NCBI RefSeq assembly: GCF_900188455.1
Contig: NZ_FZOL01000018.1
Location: forward strand, 92,974-156,973
From: Pseudomonas japonica
GTDB taxonomy: Bacteria; Pseudomonadota; Gammaproteobacteria; Pseudomonadales; Pseudomonadaceae
Direction of reading: 5' to 3'
Length of the DNA: 64,000 nt
Shown here: positions 35,601-42,618 of the stretch, piece after piece
Layout: every line of letters begins with the position of its first letter
Position numbering within the stretch: position 1 is the stretch's first letter
Position numbers and translations under genes: made by a program
The notes under the pieces: generated by a model
Database searches by the model: none
Seen by the model: only the letters and a program-made list of their open reading frames with translations
Told to the model about the DNA's origin: nothing

Positions 35601-36285
35601 GGCGCTGAATCTCAGCGAGCGCTCCCTCGATGAACTGCGGGAGGCACTGCTCGCCAGCCAGCAGCATCTGGAGCAACACGAACAGCAGTGCGCCGAACTG
35701 CGCGCGCAGCAGGCCGAGGACCAGCGCCGCCAGCAGGCCAGCCAGGCCCTTGCCGAACGCATCGGCGAAGCACGGGAGAACATGCTGCGCTGGGGACGCC
35801 TGAACGATCTGATCGGCTCCGCCAGCGGCGACACCTTCCGCAAGATCGCCCAGGGCTACAACCTCGACCTGCTGGTGCATCACGCCAACCACCAGTTGCG
35901 CCAGCTGGTCCGGCGCTATCGCCTGAAACGCGGTGGCAGCCAGCTCGGCCTGCTGGTGCAGGACACCGAGATGGGCGACGAACTGCGTTCGGTGCATTCG
36001 CTGTCCGGCGGCGAGACCTTCCTGGTTTCCCTGGCGCTGGCGTTGGGGCTGGCGTCCATGGCGTCGAGCACCCTGCGCATCGAATCGCTGTTCATCGACG
36101 AAGGGTTCGGCAGCCTCGATCCGGAATCCCTGCAACTGGCGATGGATGCCCTCGATGGCCTGCAGGCTCAGGGACGCAAGGTCGGAGTGATCTCCCACGT
36201 CCAGGAAATGCATGAGCGGATCGGCGTGCAGATCCAGGTGCGGCGCCAGGGCAACGGCCTGAGCACCCTGGAGGTGAACGGATGA
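32638..36285 (+). CDS. sbcC: SbcC, ATPase subunit of SbcCD (Rad50 homologue)
   Basis: 1215 residues. Walker A ITGPTGAGKSTLLDAL lies at about 36-51. A very long coiled coil rich in Gln, Glu, Arg and Leu surrounds a zinc hook, CPVCGSLEH, at about 605. The ABC signature LSGGETFLVSLALALGLA is at about 1122 and Walker B SLFIDEGFGSLD at about 1150. It powers and positions SbcD on DNA hairpins, so it acts directly on cruciform-forming repeats like those in this window. It overlaps sbcD and the GST gene by 4 bases each. Confidence 0.96.
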   Translation: MKILAIRLKNLASLAGPFEVDFTAEPLASAGLFAITGPTGAGKSTLLDALCLALFGTVPRLDNIGRETKVPDADGEILTNDPRTLLRRGTGSAFAEVDFVGIDGRRYRARWEANRARDKANGKLQGSRQSLHDLDSQQLLSNQSKREYEQLIEARLGLNFAQFTRAVMLAQSEFSAFLKADDKERSELLEKLTNTAIYSQLGRRAFIKAREAKDTHDTLERDASGVLPMSEEERAALDENLAAAQQRLKEEQARQRQLEQQRNWLNELQALQVQQRSAAEALANARQEWEQLAGERLNLTRLEQLAPQRHQFARRQDVLNQLTPLASALEQQRRQQRELDERQAQLEQALNAAREALAGAREQQHENAPRLREAFNIQNNLSRLEQDLKRDRDASQQVQQACADGQAQLAALIEHQQRHEQTLASIGAQLEQSAALADLGGSWNAYRGQLQQVMLTANRLGKGREELPALQQRAETQARQCAELRNALELLFKEADAEPQALAEQIGLLGTLLQDNRKLQRGFESLAQLWNRQQEVEQRLHALGERQQVAQQQHTDLMAAGLQGKQEKIAAEQALTLTRQLLERQRLARSASVEELRAQLRDEQPCPVCGSLEHPYHQPEALLENLARHDQDEEANAQRAVDELNQKLDDLRSQLGSVKGQLKEYQHQQEQLNAQVLALAPELQGHALYPQLAAHDTAARSKWLDLQLRRLNDDIARDEQRQSALLNLQQNAARLQHELQQASEASQQATRQLNQQLDALGTDEQRLQQDLAPFASLLPADIFAALQEDPAPTFLDLDQRLSARKQLLEQQQEEQEELAQRLKQRESDDAKQQERQRELDKLQQQLVALEVQQQQAREALGALIGEHRDAEHWQQQLEQAVEQARAAETTSNQQLQEARTEAAALTSELKAREEQHLTLDQERQHLDAAIGQWREAHPELDEQGLDTLLGMDDEQVAQLRQRLQTAEKTVEQAGVRVQERDERVQQHQALNLSERSLDELREALLASQQHLEQHEQQCAELRAQQAEDQRRQQASQALAERIGEARENMLRWGRLNDLIGSASGDTFRKIAQGYNLDLLVHHANHQLRQLVRRYRLKRGGSQLGLLVQDTEMGDELRSVHSLSGGETFLVSLALALGLASMASSTLRIESLFIDEGFGSLDPESLQLAMDALDGLQAQGRKVGVISHVQEMHERIGVQIQVRRQGNGLSTLEVNG

Positions 36286-36866
36286 TCCTGTATTCCTTCC
36301 GCCGTTGCCCCTATGCCATGCGCGCGCGCCTGGCCCTGCGCTACGCGGGGGTTGCCGTGCGCATCGAGGAAGTCAGCCTGAAGGCCAAGCCCGCCGAGAT
36401 GCTGGCGCTGTCACCCAAGGGTACGGTGCCGGTGCTGGTCGTCGACGCTCGGGTACTGGAGGAAAGCCTGGAGATCATGCGCTGGGCGCTGGACCGCAAC
36501 GATCCGCAGGACTGGCGGCTGGGCGGCGATCCGCAGATCGACGAACTGATCGCGCGCAATGACAGCGAGTTCAAGGTTCACCTGAACCACTACAAATATG
36601 CCGAGCGTTATCCGCAGCAGTCGCGGGAGCACTATCGGCAGCAGGCGGAGGCGATCCTGGCCGACCTGGAACGGCGGCTCGGCACGCAGCGTTACCTGCT
36701 GGCCGAGCATCCGAGCCTGGCCGATGCCGCCCTGATGCCGTTTATCCGCCAGTTCGCCGGGGTCGAACCGCAGTGGTTCGCCGAGGCACCCTACCCGCGC
36801 TTGCGCGCGTGGTTGCAGGGCTGGCTGGAATCGGAGTTGTTCAAGGCGGTGATGGCCAAATCCTGA
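36282..36866 (+). CDS. Glutathione S-transferase-like protein
   Basis: 194 residues. The thioredoxin-like N-terminal domain starts MILYSFRRCPYAMRARLALR and contains CPYA near residue 9 and KGTVPVLVVDARVLEESLEI near 46. The C-terminal helical domain includes SLADAALMPFIRQF. The cysteine at the active-site position suggests an omega- or glutaredoxin-2-like thiol transferase. It is joined to sbcC by ATGA, which suggests co-expression but no obvious shared function. Confidence 0.88.
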   Translation: MILYSFRRCPYAMRARLALRYAGVAVRIEEVSLKAKPAEMLALSPKGTVPVLVVDARVLEESLEIMRWALDRNDPQDWRLGGDPQIDELIARNDSEFKVHLNHYKYAERYPQQSREHYRQQAEAILADLERRLGTQRYLLAEHPSLADAALMPFIRQFAGVEPQWFAEAPYPRLRAWLQGWLESELFKAVMAKS

Positions 36867-36878
36867 ACTGGCGTGACG

Positions 36879-36948
36879 TACGCTCCGTATGGACGCGGCC
36901 TACCCACCCTATGGATATGGCCTACCACCCTACGGACATGGCTACCCT
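36879..36948. repeat. Short degenerate tandem repeat, 22-bp period
   Basis: Three copies begin at 36879, 36901 and 36923 with a core like TACCCACCCTATGGATATGG, then a partial fourth runs into the REP-like repeat at 36949. Steps are 22, 22 and 20 bases, not multiples of three. Confidence 0.7.
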
Positions 36949-37053
36949 CGTAGGAGCGTGGCTTGCCCGCGAAAGGACCGCATAGCGGTCCCGAAAAACA
37001 CCACTGAATGGGACCGCTACGCAGTCCTTTCGCGGGCAAGCCGCGCTCCTACG
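36949..37053. repeat. REP-like inverted repeat pair 3 (GTGGCTTGCC subtype)
   Basis: Arms start CGTAGGAGCGTGGCTTGCCC (36949) and end GCCGCGCTCCTACG (37053), with a few mismatches between them (for example ATAGCGG against CTACGCA). The centre is about 20 bases. It differs from repeats 1 and 2 in having GCGTGGCTTGCCCGCG for GCTGGCTTGCCTGCG. Confidence 0.88.
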
Positions 37054-37080
37054 ACAACAGTAGCGCGCAAGACAGGGATC

Positions 37081-37260
37081 TCAGTGGCTCACCTTGTGAT
37101 CCAGCGCCGCATAGAAATTGGCACTCTGACGCAGATACTCGCTGGTGTAGCTGGGCGTGGCGGATTTGCGTGCGCTGAGCTCGACATGGGCATTGGCCGC
37201 CTGGACCACGGAAGCGGAAATGGCGGATGCGGCGATCACGGGGAAGAGATTGAAGTTCAT
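37081..37260 (-). CDS. Small exported hypothetical protein (59 residues)
   Basis: MNFNLFPVIAASAISASVVQ begins a likely signal peptide with a probable cleavage after AANA or thereabouts, leaving about 35 residues (HVELSARKSATPSYTSEYLR onward). No domain is recognised. An in-frame upstream start exists, but the ATG at 37260 has GAGG nine bases upstream and gives a clean export signal. It is monocistronic, between a REP-like repeat and a lactonase gene. Function unknown; the mature part has no cysteine. Confidence 0.65.
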   Translation of the reverse strand: MNFNLFPVIAASAISASVVQAANAHVELSARKSATPSYTSEYLRQSANFYAALDHKVSH

Positions 37261-37357
37261 CGGTCTGGCCTCGAAGTCGTTGAGTGAAAGGGCCGTCTGG
37301 CTTGGACTCAAAACTACGCCGCTCACCCCGCCCGGAAAAATTCATTGCACCAGTAAC

Positions 37358-37380
37358 GACTATCGAGGCCATCGATAGTC
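37358..37380 (-). terminator. Hairpin overlapping the lactonase stop codon
   Basis: GACTATCGA (37358-37366) pairs perfectly with TCGATAGTC (37372-37380) around the loop GGCCA. The stop codon of the lactonase gene (37379-37381) is inside the stem. No clear T tract follows on the minus strand, so termination is only possible. Confidence 0.4.
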
Positions 37381-38485
37381 AGTCGATGAATTTCAGGTCC
37401 GAGGGCGAGGCCTGATCGAACGTCTGCACCACCTCACCCAGCTTGCCGCTGTCACGATCGCGGCGGATCACCACGATTTCGTCGCCTTTCTGGTTCGCCA
37501 CCAGCACGAACGCCTGCGAGGGATCGATCGCGAACTCCCGTGGGTGGTCGCCTTCCACGGAGCGCCGTTGAACCACTTTCAATCCCGCATCGACAGGATC
37601 GATGGCGAACACCACCAACTCGTTGGCCGTACCACGGTTGCTCACATAGAGAAAACGCCCGTCCGCCGAAGCATGCAGCGCGCCCGCCGCCCTGGCTCCG
37701 GGATCGCCGCTGCCGGTCAGGGGGACCGTGTCGCGCAGGGTCAGGCGCCCGTCCTGGTAATCGAACACCGCTACCGCCGCGCTCATTTCCAGGGTCAACC
37801 AGGCATGCCGGCCGTCGGCGCTGAACAGCAGATGCCGCGGCCCGCTGCCGGGCGGCAACGCCACCGAAGCGAAGGCTTCAAGCGGCTGGGCCTTGTCGAC
37901 GTCATAGCGATAGGCAAAGACCCGGTCCGCGCCAAGGTCGCTTGCGAACACATAGCGACCCTCCGGCGACGACACCATGGAATGCACATGCGGCATGGCC
38001 TGGCGTTCAGCATCGACCTTGCTCGCGACATGCCGCACCTGTTGCACCGGCTCGCCCAGGCGGCCGCCCGCCAACACCGGCAGCACGGCAAGATTGCCGC
38101 CCTCGGCATTGGAGCCGCCGTAGTTGGCGACGAACAGGAAGCGCCCGTCATGGCTCAGGCTGCTGTGGGTCGGTTCAGCGCCGTCGCTGCTCACCTGGTT
38201 CAACGCAGTCAATCCATGCTGCCGATCCAGGCTGAACGCCGAAACCCGCCCCGGCGCCTGCTCGTTGACCGCAAACACCTGGCGCGCATCGACGGACAGG
38301 GTCAGCCACGAAGGATTGCTGGTCGCCACGACCTGCAATGGCTGCGCCTCGATGTGCCCATCGCTGAAGCGGTAGCGGTAGAGACTGTCGGTGTAGCCAC
38401 CCACCAGCAGCTCATGGCCTTGCGCGGTCAGGCTCATGACACTAGCGATCAGCAGGCTCGGCAGCGCTTTCATCGTCGTCTTCAT
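37379..38485 (-). CDS. Exported lactonase-like seven-bladed beta-propeller protein
   Basis: 368 residues. A signal peptide (MKTTMKALPSLLIASVMSLT, cleavage near AQG-HE) precedes a propeller of the 6-phosphogluconolactonase/YbhE (lactonase) family: LLVGGYTDSLYRYRF, HDGRFLFVANYGGSN, PHVHSMVSSPEGRYVFASDL, GSGPRHLLFSADGRHAWL and DGRFLYVSNRG. A periplasmic location makes a role in the cytoplasmic pentose phosphate pathway doubtful, so I give no symbol. The start at 38485 overlaps the upstream gene by 44 bases; an internal ATG at 38473 is the alternative. Confidence 0.85.
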   Translation of the reverse strand: MKTTMKALPSLLIASVMSLTAQGHELLVGGYTDSLYRYRFSDGHIEAQPLQVVATSNPSWLTLSVDARQVFAVNEQAPGRVSAFSLDRQHGLTALNQVSSDGAEPTHSSLSHDGRFLFVANYGGSNAEGGNLAVLPVLAGGRLGEPVQQVRHVASKVDAERQAMPHVHSMVSSPEGRYVFASDLGADRVFAYRYDVDKAQPLEAFASVALPPGSGPRHLLFSADGRHAWLTLEMSAAVAVFDYQDGRLTLRDTVPLTGSGDPGARAAGALHASADGRFLYVSNRGTANELVVFAIDPVDAGLKVVQRRSVEGDHPREFAIDPSQAFVLVANQKGDEIVVIRRDRDSGKLGEVVQTFDQASPSDLKFID

Positions 38486-38735
38486 CGTCTTCCGAGGCGC
38501 GCAGGGCGCTCAGGCATACCAGGCGGTGCTCGCCGCTGTCGCCGGTGATCAGCCAGTCACCGCCCTCGGCACGGGCCGCGTCGATCTGCGCGAGGGTGAA
38601 GGTCCAGCGCTTGAGGGCACGGCCATCCATGCATTCGAGGCGCAGGCCGCTGTCATCGAAGACGAAGTCGAAGGCGTGCAGGCCGTCGATCAGCAGCATG
38701 TCGCAGGCTTGCAGGGCGTGGGAAAGGGTGGTCAT
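38442..38735 (-). CDS. Small acidic protein (DUF5629-like, tentative)
   Basis: 97 residues, MTTLSHALQACDMLLIDGLH onward, ending in a very acidic tail (SEDDEDDDESAAEPADR). The core looks like a small beta-rich domain (AFDFVFDDSGLRLECMDGR; RLVCLSALRAS). I believe it belongs to the Pseudomonas DUF5629 family but cannot verify that. The acidic tail is encoded in the 44 bases shared with the start of the lactonase gene. The ATG at 38735 was chosen over one 11 codons upstream because it fits the likely family start. Confidence 0.6.
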   Translation of the reverse strand: MTTLSHALQACDMLLIDGLHAFDFVFDDSGLRLECMDGRALKRWTFTLAQIDAARAEGGDWLITGDSGEHRLVCLSALRASEDDEDDDESAAEPADR

Positions 38736-38782
38736 CGGAGAACTGCCATGGCGAAGGGAAAGGCGCAATGATAGCCCAAATG

Positions 38783-38820
38783 CACCGCGGGCCAGACGTT
38801 GTGACGTCTGGCCCGCGGTG
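38783..38820. terminator. 16-bp perfect hairpin after the RND gene
   Basis: CACCGCGGGCCAGACG (38783-38798) pairs with CGTCTGGCCCGCGGTG (38805-38820) around TTGTGA. It lies 15 bases past the RND gene stop on the minus strand and is followed there by GCATTTGGG, a weak T run. Confidence 0.7.
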
Positions 38821-38835
38821 TCGTACCCGGCGGGA

Positions 38836-41235
38836 TCAGTGGGCGAAGATCGAGTTGCCCTTCTGCCCGGCGAGCTTCTCCGGCTTGATCAGGAAACGCG
38901 CCAGCGCCGGCAGCAGCCACAGCGCGCCGAACATGTTCCACAGGAGCATGAAGGTCAGCATCAGGCCCATGTCGGCCTGGAACTTGATGGCCGAGAAGAT
39001 CCAGGTGCACACGCCGATGGCCAGGCACAGGCCGGTGAACAGCACGGCCTTGCCGGTGGAGCGCAGGGTCTCGTAGTAAGCCTCCTGCAGCGGCAGGCCG
39101 GCACGCAGGAAACTCTCCAGGCGGCTGTAGATGTAGATCCCGTAGTCCACGCCGATGCCCACGCCCAGCGCCACCACCGGCAGCGTGGCAACCTTGACGC
39201 CGATGCCCATGTAGGCCATCAGGGCGTTGCCCAGCACCGAGGTCAGCACCAGTGGCAGGACAATGCACAGGGTCGCGGCGAAGGAGCGGAAGGTGATCAT
39301 GCACATCACCGCCACGCAGATGTAGACCAGGATCAGGATGGTCAGCTCGGCGGACTTGATCACGTCGTTGGTCGCCGCCTCGATACCGGCGTTGCCCGCG
39401 GCCAACAGGAACTCCAGGCCCTCGCGGTTGTGCGTATCGGCGAACGCCTTGACCGCCTTGACCACGCCGTCGAGGGTCTCGGCCTTGTGGTCGTTGAGGA
39501 ACACCAGCACCGGCGCCAGCGAACAGTCGGCGTTGTACAGGCCATCGGCGCGGGAGACCGAGGTGTTCAGCACTTCAGGGTTGCGCGACAGGCTTTCCCA
39601 TTTCAGGTTGCCCTCGTTCATGCCCTTGATCATCTGCTTGGACACGGTCACCAGGGAGATCGCCGACTGCACGCCGGGGGTGTTCTCCATGGTCCACATC
39701 AGCTCGTCGATCGGCGCCATGGTCTGGTAGGCCGAGCAGCCTTCGGTCGGGGTCTTGACCATCACCACCAGCACGTCGGAACTGGTCGAGTAGTTGTCGA
39801 TGATGAAGGCGTTGTCGTTGTTGTAGCGCGAGTCCGGACGCAGTTCCGGGGCCCCCTGGTCGAGGTCGCCGATCTTCAGGTTCTGGCTGTACCAGAGACC
39901 GCCACCGAAGGCCAGCAGGGCCAGGACGATGGACACCGGCGCAACCCTGGCACTGGCGAAGTTCGACAGCAGGCGCCAGAACGGGTGCTCGCGGGTCGCG
40001 TCACGCTTGCTGCGTTCGATGGCCTTCTTGCTGATGCCGACATAGGAGATCGCCACCGGCAGCAGGATCAGGTTGGTGAAGACGATCACCGCCACGCCGA
40101 TGGAAGCGCCGATGGCCAGCTCGCGGATCACCCCGATATCGATGATCAACAGGGTGATGAAACCCACGGCGTCGGCGAGGATGGCGATCATCCCCGGCAG
40201 GAACAGCTGGCGGAAGGTTCGCCGCGCCGCGGTCAGGGCGTTGTCGGCACCGCTGGACTGCAGGGCGATGCCGTTGATCTTCTGCACACCGTGGGAAATG
40301 CCGATGGCGAAGATCAGGAACGGCACCAGCATCGAGTACGGGTCGATCCCGAAGCCCACCACATGCATCAGGCCCAGTTGCCAGACCACCGCCACCAGGG
40401 TGGTGATGAGCACGGCGATGGTGCTGCGGATGCACCAGGTGAACCAGTACAGCAGGATCCAGGTGATCACCAGGGCGATGCCGAAGAAGCCCACCACCAT
40501 CATCAGGCCGTCGATCAGGTCGCCGACCTTCTTGGCGAAGCCGACGATGTGGATCTTCACGTTGGGGTTCTGCGCCTGGTACTTGTCGCGGATCTTCTCT
40601 TCCAGTTGATGGGAGAACTGCTGGTAGTCCAGCTTGATCTGCTTGCCCGGGTCCTGCGGGTCCGGGTAGGACTCCTGCAGCGGCACGTCGACGATGCTCG
40701 ACTTGAAGTTGTTCGCCACCAGACGGCCGATCTGCCCGGACTTGAGCACGTTGTCGCGCAAGGCATCGAGGCTTTGCTGGGAGCCGTTGTAGGTGTTGGG
40801 GATCACTTCGCCGCCGGAGAAACCTTCCTCGGTCACTTCGGTCCAGCGCACCGCCGGGCTCCACAGCGACTTCAGGCCCGAGCGATCGACGCCAGGCACA
40901 TAGAAGACCTCGTCATGGATCTGCCGCAGCGTCTCCATGTAGTCCTTGTCGAAAATGTCGCCGTTGACCGCTTCCACCGAGATGCGCACGGTGTTGCCGA
41001 GGTTGGCCAGGTCATTGCGGTGTTCGAGCATGTTCTGGATGAACGGATGCTCCAGCGGGATCATTTTTTCGAAGCTGGTGGACGGCCGGATCAGGGTGGC
41101 CTGCCAGAACAGGAAAATGCTCACCAGCAGGCAGATGGCGATCACCGCCGGGCGGTTGTTGAAGATCAGGCGCTCGAGCACGGTCGGCTTGTCCTGATGG
41201 TGTTGATTCATGCTGAACGACTCCCGAACGGTCAT
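38836..41235 (-). CDS. RND-superfamily (MMPL-type) exporter
   Basis: 799 residues. There is one N-terminal membrane segment (AVIAICLLVSIFLFWQATLI), a periplasmic domain of about 200 residues, five membrane segments with LVPFLIFAIGISHGVQKING, a second periplasmic domain, and a final membrane set with LPVVALGVGIGVDYGIYIYS. The two-fold repeat and the GxxxDY motif mark the MMPL/HpnN-like branch, which often moves lipids or hydrophobic compounds. No periplasmic adaptor or TolC-type gene is adjacent. The start at 41235 shares ATGA with the YCF48 stop, so translation is coupled. Substrate unknown. Confidence 0.88.
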   Translation of the reverse strand: MTVRESFSMNQHHQDKPTVLERLIFNNRPAVIAICLLVSIFLFWQATLIRPSTSFEKMIPLEHPFIQNMLEHRNDLANLGNTVRISVEAVNGDIFDKDYMETLRQIHDEVFYVPGVDRSGLKSLWSPAVRWTEVTEEGFSGGEVIPNTYNGSQQSLDALRDNVLKSGQIGRLVANNFKSSIVDVPLQESYPDPQDPGKQIKLDYQQFSHQLEEKIRDKYQAQNPNVKIHIVGFAKKVGDLIDGLMMVVGFFGIALVITWILLYWFTWCIRSTIAVLITTLVAVVWQLGLMHVVGFGIDPYSMLVPFLIFAIGISHGVQKINGIALQSSGADNALTAARRTFRQLFLPGMIAILADAVGFITLLIIDIGVIRELAIGASIGVAVIVFTNLILLPVAISYVGISKKAIERSKRDATREHPFWRLLSNFASARVAPVSIVLALLAFGGGLWYSQNLKIGDLDQGAPELRPDSRYNNDNAFIIDNYSTSSDVLVVMVKTPTEGCSAYQTMAPIDELMWTMENTPGVQSAISLVTVSKQMIKGMNEGNLKWESLSRNPEVLNTSVSRADGLYNADCSLAPVLVFLNDHKAETLDGVVKAVKAFADTHNREGLEFLLAAGNAGIEAATNDVIKSAELTILILVYICVAVMCMITFRSFAATLCIVLPLVLTSVLGNALMAYMGIGVKVATLPVVALGVGIGVDYGIYIYSRLESFLRAGLPLQEAYYETLRSTGKAVLFTGLCLAIGVCTWIFSAIKFQADMGLMLTFMLLWNMFGALWLLPALARFLIKPEKLAGQKGNSIFAH

Positions 41236-42290
41236 GGTTGCGCCCTCTCGGCACCGGTGGCGGCGGCGAGATGAGCGCCGCCCTGCCCCACCAGGATCAG
41301 ATTGCCGTCGGACAGGCCGCTGGCACCCGCCAGGGCCAGGCGGTCGGCCCGGTTGAGGACATTGAAGGTCACGCCGTCGTCGCTGCTGCGCAGGACCGTG
41401 CCGCCGTTCCCCACCAGTACCAGACTGCCATCATCGAGAAGCGTAGCGTTTGACAGGCCAAATTGAAGCGGTCCGCGCGCGGTCTGCAGTTCGATCTGCT
41501 CCCAGCTGTCGCCGAAGTCGGTGGAACGGTAAAGGTTGGCGCGCAGACCATAGGCCAGCAGGGTGCGCGGTTGAGCGGTGCCGATCACGCCGAAGAACGA
41601 GCCCTCGTAGGGGCTTTCGACTTTCTGCCAGGTCTGGCCGTCGTCGCTGGAGCGGAACAGGGTGCCCTGCTCGCCGACGATGAACAGGCCGGCGTCCTTG
41701 ATCCGGGCGATGCCGTTCAGGTGCAGTTGGTCGGGGTTGTCGAGGCGCTCACTGACATCCTGCCAGTGCTGGCCGCCGTCGCTGGTTTCGAGCATGGCGC
41801 CGTAGGCGCCGATGGCCAGGCCGTGCTGCGGGTTGTCGAAGCAGACATCGAGCAGCGGCGCTTCGCGGGAGAGGTCTTCGAACTGCTTGGTCCAGGTCGC
41901 GCCGCCATCGTTGCTGGCGAGGATCTGCGCGTCGTGGCCCACGGCCCAACCGTGCTTGTCGTCGACGAAGGTCACCGCGGTGAGCAGTTGCCGGCTCGGC
42001 ACCTTGGCCTGGGTCCAGGTCTTGCCCTGGTCATCGGAGAAGAGGATATGACCGCGTTCGCCGACCATGACCAGGCGCGCGCCGGCCTTGGTCACGTCGA
42101 GCAGCAGGCCTTTGTCGGCCTTGGCCGAAAGGCTCGACCAGACTTCGGCTTCAGGTGCCGCAGTGGTGGTCTGCGCTTCGACGCTGTTGGTCCACAAGCC
42201 CATCGCCAGCAGCAACGCTGCGCCGGTCGCCAGAGCCCAAGGGCGCGCGCGATGCGCACTGCCAGTACCCGTTGTATGAGGCCCGGTCAT
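41232..42290 (-). CDS. Exported YCF48/BNR-repeat propeller protein
   Basis: 352 residues. Signal sequence about residues 15-39 (GAALLLAMGLWTNSVEAQ). The rest is repeated Asp-box blades: FSDDQGKTW, ASNDGGATW, ETSDGGQHW, RSSDDGQTW, RSTDFGDSW and RSSDDGVTF. This is the YCF48/HCF136-like fold, known in photosystem II assembly but here in a non-phototroph. Coupling to the RND gene (ATGA) suggests it is a periplasmic partner of that exporter. Enzymatic (sialidase) residues are not evident. Confidence 0.88.
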   Translation of the reverse strand: MTGPHTTGTGSAHRARPWALATGAALLLAMGLWTNSVEAQTTTAAPEAEVWSSLSAKADKGLLLDVTKAGARLVMVGERGHILFSDDQGKTWTQAKVPSRQLLTAVTFVDDKHGWAVGHDAQILASNDGGATWTKQFEDLSREAPLLDVCFDNPQHGLAIGAYGAMLETSDGGQHWQDVSERLDNPDQLHLNGIARIKDAGLFIVGEQGTLFRSSDDGQTWQKVESPYEGSFFGVIGTAQPRTLLAYGLRANLYRSTDFGDSWEQIELQTARGPLQFGLSNATLLDDGSLVLVGNGGTVLRSSDDGVTFNVLNRADRLALAGASGLSDGNLILVGQGGAHLAAATGAERAQP

Positions 42291-42618
42291 AGATCTGTCC
42301 CCCGATTCTTGTTATTTGGGTCAATCCATTTGCAGGCACTGCGAAAAACCGTGTTCCAGAGCCCTGCAATAGCTGCTGGCCATCCTATCGGGGTTTGCGA
42401 AGGGCTGACAACGAACGGGACGTTATCTTTTGTTATCGGGATTTCAATGACGGGCTGCGCACGCCCTTGTAGGAGCGTGGCTTGCCCGCGAAGGACCGCA
42501 ACGCGGTCCCGGTTCCCAATCTGCAGCCGGGAGAAGGCCATTGGTCTGGCTTTAGATCAGGAACCGGGACCGCGTTGCGGTCCTTCGCGGGCAAGCCACG
42601 CTCCTACAGGGCCTTGGT
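42291..42618. other. Gene-free region between YCF48 start and pepN stop
   Basis: 328 bases without a gene. The first 175 hold the likely promoter region of the YCF48-RND operon, transcribed leftward; the rest is the 141-base inverted repeat 4, ending 10 bases before the pepN stop. Confidence 0.6.
42468..42608. repeat. REP-like inverted repeat pair 4 (GTGGCTTGCC subtype, longest arms)
   Basis: Arms 42468-42516 and 42560-42608 appear to be exact reverse complements over 49 bases, beginning TGTAGGAGCGTGGCTTGCCC. The centre is 43 bases. It sits 11 bases past the pepN stop in the direction of pepN transcription. Confidence 0.92.

Noticed and set aside
32557..36213. Open frame of 1218 codons antisense to sbcC
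   Set aside because: Mirror of the coiled-coil codons of sbcC; Leu/Gln/Phe-rich without motif.
36889..37287. Possible Pro/Tyr/Gly-rich protein starting in the 22-bp tandem repeat
   Set aside because: The repeat step is not a multiple of three, and the frame then runs through a REP-like repeat and antisense to the small exported protein.
24101..42608. CRISPR array from the repeated sequences
   Set aside because: Repeats are isolated inverted pairs thousands of bases apart, not direct repeats with regular spacers, and no cas gene is present.
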